Translations under genes and position numbers: made by a program
The notes under the pieces: model-generated
What the model was told of the DNA's origin: nothing
The model's input: the letters and a program-made list of their open reading frames with translations, nothing else
Database searches by the model: none
Assembly: GCF_024679245.1 (NCBI RefSeq)
Contig: NC_090178.1
Span: 27,809,955-27,873,954 of the forward strand
Direction of reading: 5' to 3'
Length of the DNA: 64,000 nucleotides
Source of the DNA: Pseudorasbora parva
Lineage: Eukaryota > Chordata > Actinopteri > Cypriniformes > Gobionidae
Shown: piece by piece, positions 1-14,400 of the stretch
Layout: each line of letters begins with the position of its first letter
Position numbering within the stretch: position 1 is the first letter of the stretch

Positions 1-253
1 GAAGGAGTGGCTTCACAACAACTCTATAAGTGTTCTTGAATGGCCCAGCCAGAGCCCAGACTTAAACCCCATTCAGCATCTCTGGAGAGACCTAAAAAAA
101 ATGGCTGTCCACCAACGTTTACCATACAACCTACAGAACTGGACAGGATCTGCAAGGAGGAACGGCAGAGGATCACCAAATTCAGGTGTGAAAAACTTGT
201 TGCAAATTTTCCCAAAAAGACTCATGGCTGTAATAGCTGAGCAAAGGGTCTAA
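1..253 (+). pseudogene. Tc1/mariner transposase, C-terminal fragment (dead)
   Basis: Reading right from the window edge, the frame starting at base 2 gives the Tc1 catalytic-domain tail, with the block [16 protein letters not shown]. From about base 130 the family-like sequence (ELDRICKEE, then RCEKLVANFPK) continues in another frame, and it returns to the first frame for RLMAVIA near the end, so at least two frameshifts are present. The catalytic Glu that should follow DLNPI is Gln. This is a decayed copy, cut by the window start. It differs from the intact element at 24721-26343 and is not a fragment of the same subfamily. Confidence 0.9.
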
Positions 254-2381
254 ATCATAGACACTAAAAAATATGGACGACTCGACATCATCCGTTTCCG
301 TTTGCCATATTTGAAGCTTTCAGGCGGGGTGCACGGCGCTGACATCTTGGGACCGAGTCTGCGCATTAGCGATTTCGGGACCGGAGTTGCGCAGTAGAGC
401 GCAGGAAGTAGAGCAGGAAGTACAGCTGCGATATCAAAAGCCCGCCCACACTCTCACAGATGCAGAACAATTAATTATGTTGGTGTGAAATAAACAGTTA
501 TGGAAATGTAGAAATTAAAGCTAAAGCTCTAATCTGCTCCCAAAAATTCCGAAAAAAGTCCGTTAGTGCCTCAGTGACAACTTCATTCAGAGAAGACGTC
601 AGTCTCAGCTGTCAATCATGACGTCACAACCCCCCCCCCCCCCCCCCGTTTTTAAAGCATCAGATAACTAACTAAAACTAAACTTATTTTAAAAACGAAC
701 ACTTGAAATGAAATCATCGTGATGATAACTGCCTTCAATGACATAAACTAACTTTGGGGAAAAAATATTTGAAGTGTAATTTTATTGTTTAGTTTGCCTC
801 ATTAGAAAACACAGAGGGGCGGCTATACTGGGACCGGTCACCAGGGGGCGATCGAGGCGCGAAAGCTTCAGTATCTGACAGGGAGACTGCAAGCTTGGTC
901 TAAATACCTAGGACCATGTGATATTTCAGTGTTTCTTTTTTATAAATCTGCAGAAATGTCAAAATTTCTGTGTTTTTCTGTCAATATGGGGTGCTGTGTG
1001 TAGCCTACATTAATGAGTGGAAAAATGAACTTAAATTATTTTAGCAAATGGCTGCAATATAACAAAGATGAAAAATGCAAGGGGTACCCTTACATTTAAG
1101 ACATGTAGTACATGTAGGTAGACAGACGTCTGAATACTTTCCGTACCACTGTACAATCCATAGAACATTGTCTGTAAATATTATCTTTGCATTCATATCG
1201 CAAGGCATCATCTGAGACAAGCTTGGCGTCTGTTTATTCTATCTGTATCTACAGACACACACTCATTTCATTTCAAATGCAATGCCCTCAAGATGGCGCC
1301 ACTTGCGTTTGTATGAAACATGCAACGCGCGCGTGATTGTGTGATACGACCGATACGACAGACTGCACCGGTTCAATTGAGGTACTGAAAATAGAATCAA
1401 CAGACGCCAAAGCTTTGTCTCAGACGATTCCGATATGAATGCAAACATAAGTAGACAAATATTTCCAGACAATGTTGTGCCTTGCAGCATTAAAGGTAAG
1501 GTCCACCCCTAGCTAAAAACCCAGGCTTTGGTATTATTTGTTCTTCGATCACTTATTGAAGATAGAATTGTCCCTCCCGATATCATTTTACTGGCGTTGT
1601 TTACCGACGTTGTGGTTCCCTGACAATATGGGTGAGGCCATCCATATAGCCTACTATTTTTTTTTCCCTTATTGGTTATGTGAAGATTTAACGTTACAGA
1701 TTCATGTTACGTTATGTATAAGAAACGCATTGGAGACTTAGAATAAAGAATAAAGTAGCTACAAATTATAATTCTGACCTTTCTTGTTATCATGTCGTTT
1801 TAAACCTCAATAAACAAACTTACCCAGTGGTGACTGGAAAAGCCTTTTTTTATATTTTTTTTATTGTCATGAAAATATGTAAGTCATCGATGTCAATATT
1901 GCTTATTCATTACACCATACACAAAGCATTTGGTATAATTGAATCTCTGTTTTTATTTTTAACAGTGGCTTCACCAAACTGAAAACATCAGAACATCAAA
2001 GAGCACATACCAGAGAAAATCAGATCTGTTTACTCAAGGTGTGTAGCAGGACAGGTGGCAGACAAAGAGAATTTTGAACAATATCATTGTGACACAGATA
2101 TTTAAATAAATTCCATTTTACATTCAAAACGGTAGCAGTAGTAGGCTACTTTTAGGGTTGGGAACCGAGAACCAGTTCTTATTCCTTAAACACGTTTACA
2201 ACCACTCTTTTAAAGAAAATATTTTATTCTCCTAAAAAAAATGTGTACTACATAATCACAGATCTCGAAATACTGTGGGGTTTATGTTTAAAATAAGAAA
2301 AATGGTGAGATGGGGAGGATGCCATGCACCCTTACCCCACCAACTTACGAAAAAAGCATAACTGGCTGACTAGGGTGTAGC
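254..2381. other. Gene-free stretch with repeat debris
   Basis: I see no coding exon here. It holds a poly-C run at about 630-646, a GC-richer patch at 300-450 that looks like part of an old repeat, and the palindromic element listed at 1164-1476. The short ORFs lack family resemblance. Confidence 0.5.
1164..1476. mobile_element. Palindromic MITE (about 80-bp inverted arms)
   Basis: The left arm begins AACATTGTCTG and runs through TTTGCATTCATATCG and GAGACAA to GGCGTCTGTT. The right arm is the same sequence reversed and complemented, ending CAGACAATGTT at 1476. The centre is unrelated, GC-rich sequence. No ORF is carried, so this is a non-autonomous, fold-back type element. Confidence 0.75.
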
Positions 2382-3330
2382 TAGGGATGCACCAATCATG
2401 ATTTTATATGGCCGATTCTGATACTGATTTTTTTTTCAAGCAAACTGGCTGATTCCGATACCGGTTTCCGATTTTATTTTATTTTAAGCAACAAACGATA
2501 AAGAAAGAAAGTATACATGAACAAGATGTTTATTTAGTATTTAATAGGCCAAATTGGCTTTTAGCCAATGAAAACAAGTTTGCAATCTGAAATTAATAGG
2601 AAATTAAATTAGGTTGAACCTATGTAAAAATTAACATTACCTATTAACTTTAACATATGCATATTCTGCAATCCAAACAACACAATCAACAAACATTCAA
2701 CAATCCAAACAAAGAATTTACTTAAATCAATATTTGTTTTTAAATTCAGTGTAAAGAAAAAAAAGTCTTTACCAGTTCAATTAAAATAAATAATTAAATT
2801 AAATAATTTAAAAAAAAGTATATAAATACATTGTTCCAAAAATGTTAAATCAAATAATGTTTAGTGCAACGAAAAAACAAAGAAAACCAAGATGCTACAT
2901 CAGGTGCTTTTTAAACCAAATTAAGTCAAGGTAATTAAGGTAAAATATAAAATAAAATAAAAATGATTTCACTTCAAAAGTGCATGGATGTTCTTTACAA
3001 ACAGAAGCATTTCGGCTTTCTCACAAGTTAGTCGTTTCTCGTCCAACACGTGGGAAGCTGAGCTAAACAAGCGCTCACTATCTACGTTTGTGGACGGCAG
3101 AGAGGTAAGCTCACGCAACTTCAGCGAGTGCAGGAAAGCGGCTTTTATTTGTGTGCCAGTACACTCACGGCTGTTCGCTTCTTGATATCTGTGCTTCAGA
3201 CAGTAGCTCTGCATTTCCAGTCCTGCTCGCATATTGCAAAATACTTCCACACAAGTGATATGTTCGCCAATGATTGCAATATAAGCGTATGTGGATTGCG
3301 CAAGCGGGCGCACTTCCGGAAAAATCGGAG
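2382..3330 (-). mobile_element. hAT-superfamily element, 5'-truncated copy
   Basis: The low-coordinate end has the typical hAT terminal text (TAGGGATGCACCAATCATG followed by repeated GGCCGATTC/GATTCCGATACC). The rest is an AT-rich spacer and then the last part of a transposase on the minus strand (2969-3313). The other terminus is not recognisable, so the copy is truncated at the transposase N-terminal side. Confidence 0.7.
2969..3313 (-). pseudogene. hAT transposase C-terminal (dimerisation) domain fragment
   Basis: About 114 codons are open on the minus strand. The C-terminal part contains the hAT dimerisation signature: LPSTNVDSERLFSSAS, then LDEKRL, then MLLFVKNI, ending just before a stop. 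Full hAT transposases are 500-700 residues, so the zinc-finger and catalytic parts are missing. ZBED-type hAT fish elements are the closest group I can name from memory. Confidence 0.8.
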
Positions 3331-3493
3331 GAAAGAAATAAGCTTCTTAAGGCGTAGCATAAGCTTCTTTGGCAGGTTTGGCAGAAGCTAGAAACTTTGC
3401 TTTAAAAGTTTTTAAAAACTTTCCTTCAGAATGCTTTTATAAAAAATACTTTCATAATGGATGGATGCACTTGTTTGGGCTTCAAATTTGGGC

Positions 3494-3640
3494 CGCCATT
3501 CACTGCCGTTATAAAGCTTGATTTGGCCAGGATTTTTTTTTTATATACCCCCGATTGTATTCGTCTCAAAAAAAAACAAAATCATATGTACACCTAAGAT
3601 GGCTTGAGGATTAGTAAATCATGGGGTGACTATCCCTTTA
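3494..3640 (+). mobile_element. Solo arm of a dispersed palindromic MITE family
   Basis: The stretch GCCGTTATAAAGCTTGATTT ... GCCAGGATTT ... GTACACCTAAGATGGCTTGAGG ... GGGGTGACTATCCCTTTAA matches, in the same order, the right arms of the elements at 43690-44516, 53610-54532 and 62930-63600. Only one arm is present here. Confidence 0.65.
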
Positions 3641-5242
3641 AGAACAATGTGCATATATATATAGATGAGTTTATCACTATTGGGGTAAGACGGCCCCCTA
3701 TCTATGAAAGAAATGAAAAGAATCTTTGAAATGTTCAGTTAATTAATGAAATTGCTGAATAATAACCCCATGAAACACAATAAATATTAAGGAAAAAATA
3801 TATATTTTCAAAAAACAAAATTGATCAGTTAACCTCAAAATGGTTTTGACGGAATAACTGTTGATATTCAGAAGAAATTACAATATTATAGACATTGATC
3901 ATAAGTGATGAGTTTTTTTTATTTTTTTACTTCTATGACTTAGAGGAAAAAATGAAGGTCATCTTGCCATGGGGAGCATCTCACCCTGTCTTATACTCTA
4001 TGTTAAATATATACTATAAACAAATGATGCTATCTCACCTTGGGGGTATATTTACATATAAATATGATTTAAAATAAATATGAATTGTCTATTGATGATA
4101 TTTTTCTTAAAACATATTAGGATTAGGATCACTAATATGATCCACTAATAGTAGTATAGTGTCAGCTCTATTTCGGTTAATGTGGGTTAGCTCTGATTTT
4201 ACTGATAATCCAAAGACATGAAGGATTGGTAAATTGCAAATTCCCTTTAGATGTGAGTGAAGAAGATTATGAATGAATTTATGTCTTCCCATGATGGACT
4301 GTCAATCCATCCAAGGGTTTCCCTGTCTATGGCCAGAGACTCCAAAATCCCTGTGACACTATAGGTCCAGATAGGACGAGAATGTATGGATATCTTTTCT
4401 CATTACTTATGATTTTCATGTCCAATTTATTTCTGATTATGTCTGATTATTATAAGGCTCTGATGTAATGCATGACTAAATTTCAAATGTACATTTTGTT
4501 TAAATTCTTATTAAAGTGTCTTATTAAAGTTTTATTCTTATACAATTTTATGAGAATCATTATTGGGCGTGTCAATGAACTTGAAAGTCAACCGAAAAGC
4601 CTGTATCACATTTAAATAATCGCTAAACAAACAGTGATTCATGATTTTGTACTATTTTTACTGCACAGAAACTAATGTCAGTCGAATGTAATCTTTTAGA
4701 ATGCAAACAAAATGAAGTAATGTTAAACATAGCTTTTCAATGACATCAAACCTGTTCGGCTTACATCCTGCACTTGAGATAAAACTTGATAGAACTTGAA
4801 ACCAGGAGTGACGTTGGAAGCTGGTATGAATTAAACCAGCTATTTTTAATTGTTATCCTGAGTCACTCCATGTTAATATCAACTATTAGTGTTGATAGTC
4901 CACAATTTTTACTAACCACAAATCTTTTCCTACCACACCAGGAACTATTTAAATATATATGGTTTGACCTTCGATTTGTGACTTGAATGTCAGCTGGGTA
5001 CCAGCAGTCTAGATCCAGATTAGAGTCAACCACAACAAACACACCAGTGACTCAAAGTGAATGTGTGTGATGATGACAAGGGGTGTACCTTTTTTGTCAC
5101 ATGCGTTCTCATTGGAGAACCTAGTCATTGGTACAACAAGGTAAATATTAGAAGAATGAAAGTATGGTGATTACTTCATTTAGTTCCAGACTCATCTGAA
5201 GTCTGTGGAAGAAGTAAAGAATATTCTAGTAGGATTTCCAAA
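3641..5242. other. AT-rich upstream region of the CEACAM-like gene
   Basis: No exon is supported. The only ORFs are about 60 codons without family resemblance. It should contain the promoter and 5' UTR of the gene starting at 5243, but no convincing TATA or initiator could be fixed. Confidence 0.4.
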
Positions 5243-5346
5243 ATGGGACATCAATTATTTGCCTTCTCCTTCTTCACCTTAATCTGTATACCAGGTATTT
5301 GTTCAATTATATTTTCATTTTCAAATCATTTTCTCTTCTTATGAAC

Positions 5347-5430
<84 letters not shown>

Positions 5431-8400
5431 ATTTTTTTTTACTTGTAACCTTCAAATTCTGCATAAAAGTATATTGTTTTTCTTTAAATGCTTTTAAAAC
5501 CAAGCATAAAATGGTAGAGACTGCCTCGATTGGTTGTGATTATTTCTCATAAGCTGTTATTTTAATGTTGTATGTACGTTGTAACTGTTTTTATTTGTAT
5601 AACTTTGCTGCCTCTTGGCCAGGACTCCCTTGAAAAACAGGTTCTTAATCTCAGTGGGACTCTCCTGGTTAAATAAAGGTTAAATAAAATAAATACATAA
5701 ATAAAATATCAGTCAAAAGTAGTATTTTAGTAACAAGTAACTTTTAAAAGGACATTTATAGCACATTGCAATATGGCCTTCATTTTTGATAGTGTTCATG
5801 CTAGTTCACAGTGCATTAACTAACTTTTTATCTTAAAAGTTGTTGGTAAATGCTGACTTAACAGGAAACTAACAATAAATTATATACTTTATACAATATT
5901 TTAAACCATATACAATTATTAATCTTAGTTGACGTTAACTAATGTAGTTAACTAATGTTTTAAAAAAAAAAACCTGTAAGGTGTTATCTTTATTTTCAAA
6001 AAACAAAAGTATGAAAAATTGGTATCATGTACAGTGCTAAAATTTTTACTTTTCTCAGGTTCTCCTGGCTGAAATGGATATATCAAGAAATATAATTGCA
6101 TATTTAAAGGAAATGTAAATTTGTGGGTACAGTGACATTAACACCAGAATGTCAGAATACATAAGTATTGGAATAAAGTGCCCAGATTACACATAAACAG
6201 AGACTGAATTACATTAGCAATAGCACTGCTTAATTAAAGGGTGATCCACACAATAAAATGACATATTACCATTACATAGGCTGCTGTTCATTAGTACTCA
6301 GTACTCACTTGATTAGATATTCACTTTACAGTGCCTATGCGCATTTTTACTTCTACAAACTAGAACAGACTACTATGAAAACTACCATATGGAAACAAGC
6401 AACGAATATGCAAAGGCTACATGTAAATCAGATTTCCATCAAACTACACTGAGAGTTGAATGGTTTCTTACTTTATATGAATGTATTCTTACTTTATATG
6501 TTCAAAATGATACTGACTGGCTTTCCTGCTTTTCCCAGGTCTTTGTGCATTGACCCTGGTTCCATCACAGAACCCAGTGACAGTCGGGAGCAATGTCACC
6601 ATAAGTGTGAATGACTCCACTTACATTGTAGCTGGGACCTGGTTGGGTCCTGGGCCTAGTACAGTGTTCATGTGGTACCCAGGGGGAATTTATCAGGGCA
6701 ATGGCTACCGAGCTGGAATAAGTTTTAACAACAGTACATATCAGCTCACCTTATTGTCAGTAACTCTGAAAAGTTCTGGCATCTATGTATTAGATTCCTT
6801 TGCTCCGACCTCAATCCGTGCAGAGATTACATTAGACGTTCAGGGTAAGTTGAATAAATTCCTCTGTAAAAAAAAAAAAATGTGTATAACTTAAAACTTA
6901 TGCTAAAATACATGACTTGTATATGCCTACAGTGTAAAAAATGGTAAAAGGATTACCTTAATTGAGCTATAGAATTTGATGTTCATTCAGTGAAGATGAT
7001 TAATATATATTGGGGGGGGGGGGTAATTGCTTATTTAAATATCATGTTACGGATCCCAATCCCCATTGGCTCAGACAAATACATTTTCTTGAGGCCTGAT
7101 TATCTGTGCCATTAATATATGGGACCACTGATTAATATAAATGTAACATGGGACACTGACATTTTACCAAATATATCCTTAGCTCTTTATGATAAAATAA
7201 TATACAGAATAAGACCATTGTAAACCAAAACAACAGTTTTAATGCAATAAAATACAATCAATACTAAAATAATCAAGTAAAGACTTGTTTTTTTTATGAG
7301 AGGTTACAGGTTACGTGTTATTTTAAGGTGACATAGTCATTGTTCTTACTCAAATATGTACTGATTAATATTAGTTAATACATGTACTTACTAGAGCTAC
7401 AGTTAGGGTTTGGTTTAGGGTAGGTTACTTGTAATTATGCAATAACACTTAATGTTTGCCAAGCGATTACTTCATGCTCTTTGAATACAAAGAACATTAG
7501 GCTATGTATATAGCCTACTGTACCAACCTGTAAGTGAAGATAACAGTCGACAACAATGCTTTACGTGTATTTTGTAATGAATAAGTCCTTATATGGTGAA
7601 GTACAGATTATTTCATTGAGGGAATGCAGATAAAGGAATGGTTTGATTGTGGGAATAGTATACACTGGTAGGCCTAGATGATAGGTACACATGTTTTGAG
7701 CATACAGAAATTTTTGTACTAAAACTTTTTCTGTTAAATCGTAGAACCTGTCAGTAATGTTACTGCAGATGTGAACAGGACAAACCTGGTGGAGTTTAAT
7801 GACACCGTGATATTCACATGCAACGCCACTGGCACGCCACTGTGGTTTTCATGGCAGAACGGCAGCTCTGCGGTCAAAGCGGGAGAAAGAGTTCAGCTCA
7901 TCAACAATGGACGAAATCTTGTCATCAGTGGTGTGACGCGGTACGATGAAGGGCCCTTCAAGTGTATTGTGGTAAACAACGTCAGCAGTGGAGAGAGTGG
8001 CCAAATGAGTCTCACTATAAGCTGTGAGTATATGACAGCACAAAGTGTTTTTAATGCACTGTAATACAATCTCTTCAAAGGGCACAGAGAGGGATGGGCT
8101 GCTGACAATAACATGTTTCAAAAGCTCTCAATCTGAATTGGTTTTATGTGTTTAGATGGGCCCAGTAACCTGAGAATTACAGCCTCGCCAGAGAACATGG
8201 CATATGTTTCTGGTTCGGCCATTTCTCTGTCATGCTCTGCTGACTCCAAACCAACAGCTTCTTTTTCCTGGATGTACAATGGCAATCTTGTGAATGTCAG
8301 TGGTCCGACTTATAACCTTTCAAACACTGCTCAGAACACAACAGGACTGTACACATGCAATGCCCAAAATGCAGTCACACAGAGATATGCTACAGTGACA

Positions 8401-11400
8401 AAAACTATTGTTGTAGTTGGTAAGAACACTCTCAAAATATGGTTGTCTAAATGTTTTATGTTTACACTTATGATCTTTTTATCACCAATACATTGCTGTT
8501 TGTTTATTTAGATCCCATATCAGCAGTGACGCTGAATCCATCAGGCTCTCCAGTAGAAAACATGCCTTTTAATCTAAGCTGTAATATTGTGGGGCCAGTG
8601 GACTCCATTCAGTGGACGAAGAACGGCCAAATTATGTCTAACGACAGTCGGATCACTTTCTCCAATAACAACTTTAATTTAAACTTTAACCTGCTCTCTC
8701 TCAGTGATGATGGACTGTATCAGTGTGCAGCGAGTAATGCTGTCAGCAATGTGAGCAGCCAGGCCTACAACCTTATGGTCAACTGTGAGTATTATCGATA
8801 TTTCCAGAACATTCATGTTTCCTGTGAATACTGTATAGAGTATGATGGGGTAAGATGTCTTCCCACCATTCATTTTTCTCTTAAATGTCATCACAGCACA
8901 TTTATTAAATGGTTATTCTCTTATTAATGCATTTGTTAGGTTTATTCCATCTGAATATTTTTTGAGGTGAAATTATCACATTTTTAAGTGTTAGATAATA
9001 GCGAGCTGTGAATTTATTTTATATTGGATATTTATTTATAGTTATTATTTATAAATAAGTTCCATACATTTTTCCACATATTCAAGCTTCTTCATTATTT
9101 ATATAACTTAAATCATTAGATTTGAATCCATAGTAAAGTAGGTTTAAAGTAGGTAAAGTAGGTTTTTGAATTATAAGTAAAGTTATAATTTATATAATTA
9201 TGTATTATAAAACAGATAGTTCTGGTCCTTTATTCTGATTGGTTGACCCTTGTTCTACAAACATAGACTACACCCTTGTGGTGACATTAGTAATACTCCA
9301 CTTTTTATTCTATGAATAAAATAAATATTCAAATAAATATTTTTATGGACTGATCGTTTTATAAAAACAATACGTCCAGTGAAACCATGGTTTACAGTGA
9401 ATTCATAACAGCTAAGTGGCATTAAAGGCACGGATTATTGGCGCTTTTTTCTTTAGTAGTTCATGTGTATTTCATTTGATGTGACAACATTAATAATAGG
9501 AAGAAATGTTTCTTGAGCAGCAAATCAGCATATTATGATGATTTCTGAAGGATGGCACGGGAGTAATGATATTTAAAAAATCAGCTTTGCAAATTACTGT
9601 AATGTTTCAATTCAAGTTTATTGAATAAACTCTGAAAATATATTAAAATAAAAATGTTCTTTTTAAAATTGAAATAATATTTAAAAAAAAATAGTTTTCT
9701 TGTATTTTGATCAGATAAACGAAGCCTTGGTCAGCTTAAGAGACTTCTTTCAACAAAGTTAAAAAATATTATTATTCCGAACATTTGACTAATATTGTAT
9801 GAATCTTCAAATCTTTTTGTGCATCATTGTTAGTTATGTTTATTACAATGTAATTTTAACTTGAAACAGAAGGTTAAAACAGTTCATGTATTTGCTAGAT
9901 GGCCCGATCAACACAACAGCCTCTGGTCCAGATGTAGCAGTAGTGGGATCCAATGTGACGTTCAGCTGTTCCTCTGTCTCTCGTCCTCAAAGTCAATACA
10001 GCTGGTATTTCAGTGGCTCAAAAGTGGCCGAGGGCTCAGTGTATAGAACTGCAGCTCTCACACGAAACCATAGCGGACAGTACACCTGCACGGCCTTCAA
10101 TAACATCACAGGCATTAGCAGCAACGCCGCGGTGAACCTAACTGTACTTGGTGAGTCATTGAATTCAGTGCTTAGACTGCTTGTTTTTAAAAACTGAAGT
10201 GGCTAATTTTTTTGTATGGAATTTTAGCTCCTGTCAGCAATGTAATGGTGAATATGAACAATCAGCAACCAATCCTCAACCGTCCATTCACACTAACCTG
10301 CACTGCCAGTGGAGATGTTGAAAACATTCAGTGGATGAAGAACGGCAAAATAATGTCTAACGACAGTCGGATCACTTTCTCCAATAACAACTTTAATTTA
10401 AACTTTAACCTGCTCTCTCTCAGTGATGATGGACTGTATCAGTGTGCAGCAAGTAATGCTGTCAGCAATGTGAGCAGCCAGGCCTACAACCTTATGGTCA
10501 ACTGTGAGTATGATCGATATTTCCAGAACATCCATGTTTCCTGTGAATACTGTATAGAGTAAGATGGGGCAATATGTCTTCCCACCATTCATTTTTCTCT
10601 TAAGTATCATCGCAACACATTTATTCAATGGTTATTCTCTTATTAATCAGCATTTGTAAAATTTATTCAATCTGAACATTTTTAAATGGGATTATCACAT
10701 TTATTAGTGTTAGATAATAGTGAACTGTGAATTTATTTTATGTTGGATATTTATTTATAGTTATTATTTATAAATTCCAACATCTTCATTATTAACATAA
10801 TTTACAGGTTAATTGAGTTAAATAATTTATTTATAATCCATAGTATTTTATAGAAAAGTTATATACCAGTAATTTATATAATTATATATTATAAAACAGA
10901 TAGTTCTGGTCCTTGATTCTGATTGGTTGAGCGTTGTTCTACAAACATAGACTACACCCTTGACATTAGTATTACCGCACTGTTTATTTTATGAATAAAA
11001 TAAATATGCAAATAATATTTTTTATGGACTAACCGTTTTATAAAAGCAATACGCCCAGTAAAACCATGGGTTACAGTGAATTTAGCTAAGGGGCATTATA
11101 GGCATTAGGCATGGATTATTGTGCCTATTGCTTATAGTTCATATGTATCTCATTAGATGTTGCAACGTTATTGACAAGAAGAAATGTTTCCTGAGCAGCA
11201 AATCAGCATATTAGTATGATTTATGAAGGAGGATGTGACAATGGAGTAATGATGCTGAAAATTCAGCGTTGCAAATTACAGTAATGACTCAATTAAAGTT
11301 TAATTGATTTAATAATTAAGTTTATTGAATAATTTCAAATTTTAAAATAGAAAAAGGTTCTTTTAAAGTATAATACTATTTAAAAAATATTACTGTTTTA

Positions 11401-14400
11401 TTGTATTTTGGTCCAAAAAAGCAGCCGTGGTCAGCTTAAGAGACTTCTTTCAACAATGTAAAAAAATATTAATATTCTGAACTGCATATCAGCTCACCTT
11501 ATTGTCAGTAACTCTGAAAAGTTCTGGCATCTATGTATTAGATTCCTTTACACCGAACTCGATCAGTACAGAGATTACATTAGACGTTCAGGGTAAGTTG
11601 AATAAATACCTCTTTAGCCTATGCACACTGTAAAAAAAATATATTCATATAACTTAAAAACTTAGATAAATGTATTTACTGAATTTATGCTAAAATACAT
11701 GACTTGTATATGCCTACAGTGTAAAAAATGGTAAAAGGATTACCTTAATTGAGCTATAGAATTTGATGTTCATTCAGTGAAGATGATTAATATATATTTT
11801 GTGTGTGTGTGTGTGTGGGGGGGGGGGGGTAATTGCTTATTTAAATATCATGTTACGGAGCGCCCAATCCCATTGGCTCAGACAAATACATTTTCTTGAG
11901 GCCTGATTATCTGTGCCATTAATATATGGGACAGCTGATTAATATAAATGTAACATGGGACACTGACATTTTACCAAATATATCCTTAGCTCTTTATGAT
12001 AAAATAATATACAGAATAAGACCATTGTAAACCAAAACAACAGTTTTAATGCAATAAAATACAATCAATACTAAAATAATCAAGTAAAGACTTGGTTTTT
12101 TTATGAGAGGTTACAGGTTACGTGTTATTTTAAGGTGACATAGTCATTGTACTTACTCAAATATGTACTGATTAATATTAGTTAATACATGTACTTACTA
12201 GAGCTACAGTTAGGGTTTGGTTTAGGGTAGGTTACTTAGGGTAGGGTAGGCAATAACACTTAATGTTTGCCAAGCAATTACTTCATGCTCTATGAATAAA
12301 ATGAACATTAGCCTATGTATATAGCCAACTGTACCAACCTGTAAATGAAGATAACAGCATGATGACTGACGACAACAATGCAATAAGGATAAGGATAAAA
12401 TGGTGCACCTGTATAACTTGAAACAGAAGGTTAAAACAGTTCATGTATTTGCTAGATGGCCCGATCAACACAACAGCCTCTGGTCCAGATGTAGCAGAAG
12501 TGGGATCCAACGTGACGTTCAGCTGTTCCTCTGTCTCTCGTCCTCAAAGTCAATACAGCTGGTATTTCAGTGGCTCAAAAGTGGCCGAGGGCTCAGTGTA
12601 TAGAACTGCAGCTCTCACACGAAACCATAGCGGACAGTACACCTGCACGGCCTTCAATAACATCACAGGCATTAGCAGCAACGCCGCGGTGAACCTAACT
12701 GTACTTGGTGAGTCATTGAATTCAGTGCTTAGACTGCTTGTTTTTAAAAACTGAAGTGGCTAATTTTTTTGTATGGAATTTTAGCTCCTGTCAGCAATGT
12801 GATGGTGAATATGAACAATCAGCAACCAATCCTCAACCGTCCATTCACACTAACCTGCACTGCCAGTGGAGATGTTGAACACATTCAGTGGATGAAGAAC
12901 GGCAAAATAATGTCTAACGACAGTCGGATCACTTTCTCTAATAACAACTTAAACTTTAACCCGGTCTCTCTCAGTGATGATGGACTGTATCAGTGTGCAG
13001 CTAGTAATGCTGTCAGCAACGCGACCAGTCTGGACTATGATCTGAAGGTCTTCTGTGAGTGAACAACAATACTTTGACCTAGCTTCTGAAAGTATCTGAA
13101 AGTAACCCAGATCAGAGTGTGACCTATTCCACATCTTTGTCTTTCAGATGGTCCATGGAACACAACAATCTCGGGTCCAGCTGTAGGAGCTGTAGGATAT
13201 AATGTGACTTTCAGCTGTTCTGCCAGCTCTTACCCCACCAGTCAATACAGCTGGTTCTTCAACAGTTCAAAGGTGCATGATGGCCCAGTGTATGTATCAG
13301 GAGTTCTCTCAGTAGACTATAGTGGACAGTACACCTGCATGGCCTTCAATAACATCACAGGCAACAGCAAAAACGCCACAGTGATCTTAACTGTAAAATG
13401 TAAGTCATTAGGCCTTCAAATAATGTATGCTGTATTAATACTTTGTCAGTTCTGTTGTTCAACCGTCAGGTCGGCACATCTCTTGAGTTCTCAAATCCAC
13501 CTTATTTTGCATCTTGAAGTAAGCTATTTTCTATGAATGTGCAAGACTTCTCTTTAGGCATTATCCACTAGGCAAATAACTAGAGCAATAACAGTGCAGT
13601 AAACGGTTGGCCAATGTGTTTCTGATTATGATAATAAATTAAAATAATATGAAAACAAATACCAGTTAACAATATCAAACAGCCTTACTGTTTTTGTACA
13701 GCTAAAACACCTGAAAGCAGCTTTGCACATTCAAGTTACAAACTACTTTTTTAAAGATAAAGTGCAGGGTGATATGGAAAGTTCAAAAATTACAATACAA
13801 TATAAAACATATTTTAAAAGAGATAGCTCACTAAATAAATTAAAATTCTGATATAAGTTACTCTCTTAGTCCAAACAAGTTTGACTTCTTGCCACAAAAG
13901 AAGATATTTTGAAGAATGTTTCAGCTTTTTAGTCTGTACTAGGGAAATAAGTGGAGTTCTAAACATCACTGGACCACATTGACTTTCTGTGTATCAACAA
14001 AAACACAGAATTATTTCAAAATATATTATGCACTGTACACAATAAAGAAATGCATACTGTACATGTTTGGAATGACATGAGGGTGAATAAATGATGACTA
14101 TCCATTTATAAGATGTCATCTCTCTAAAATCTTTCTGTCTAAATTTCAGATCCAATCACTCATGTTATGGTAAATGCGGGCAATCAGCAACCAGTCCTCA
14201 ACCAACCCTTTACACTATCTTGCAATGCCATTGGAGATGTTGAGTACATTCAGTGGACGAAGAATGGCACATTCCTTTATCCTGCAAATGGAATCACTTT
14301 TTCCAGTGATAATTCCACCTTGAGTTTCCAAAATCTCTCTCTTAGTGATGACGGACATTATCAATGTACAGCAATGAACACTGTCAGCTACTCAAACAGC

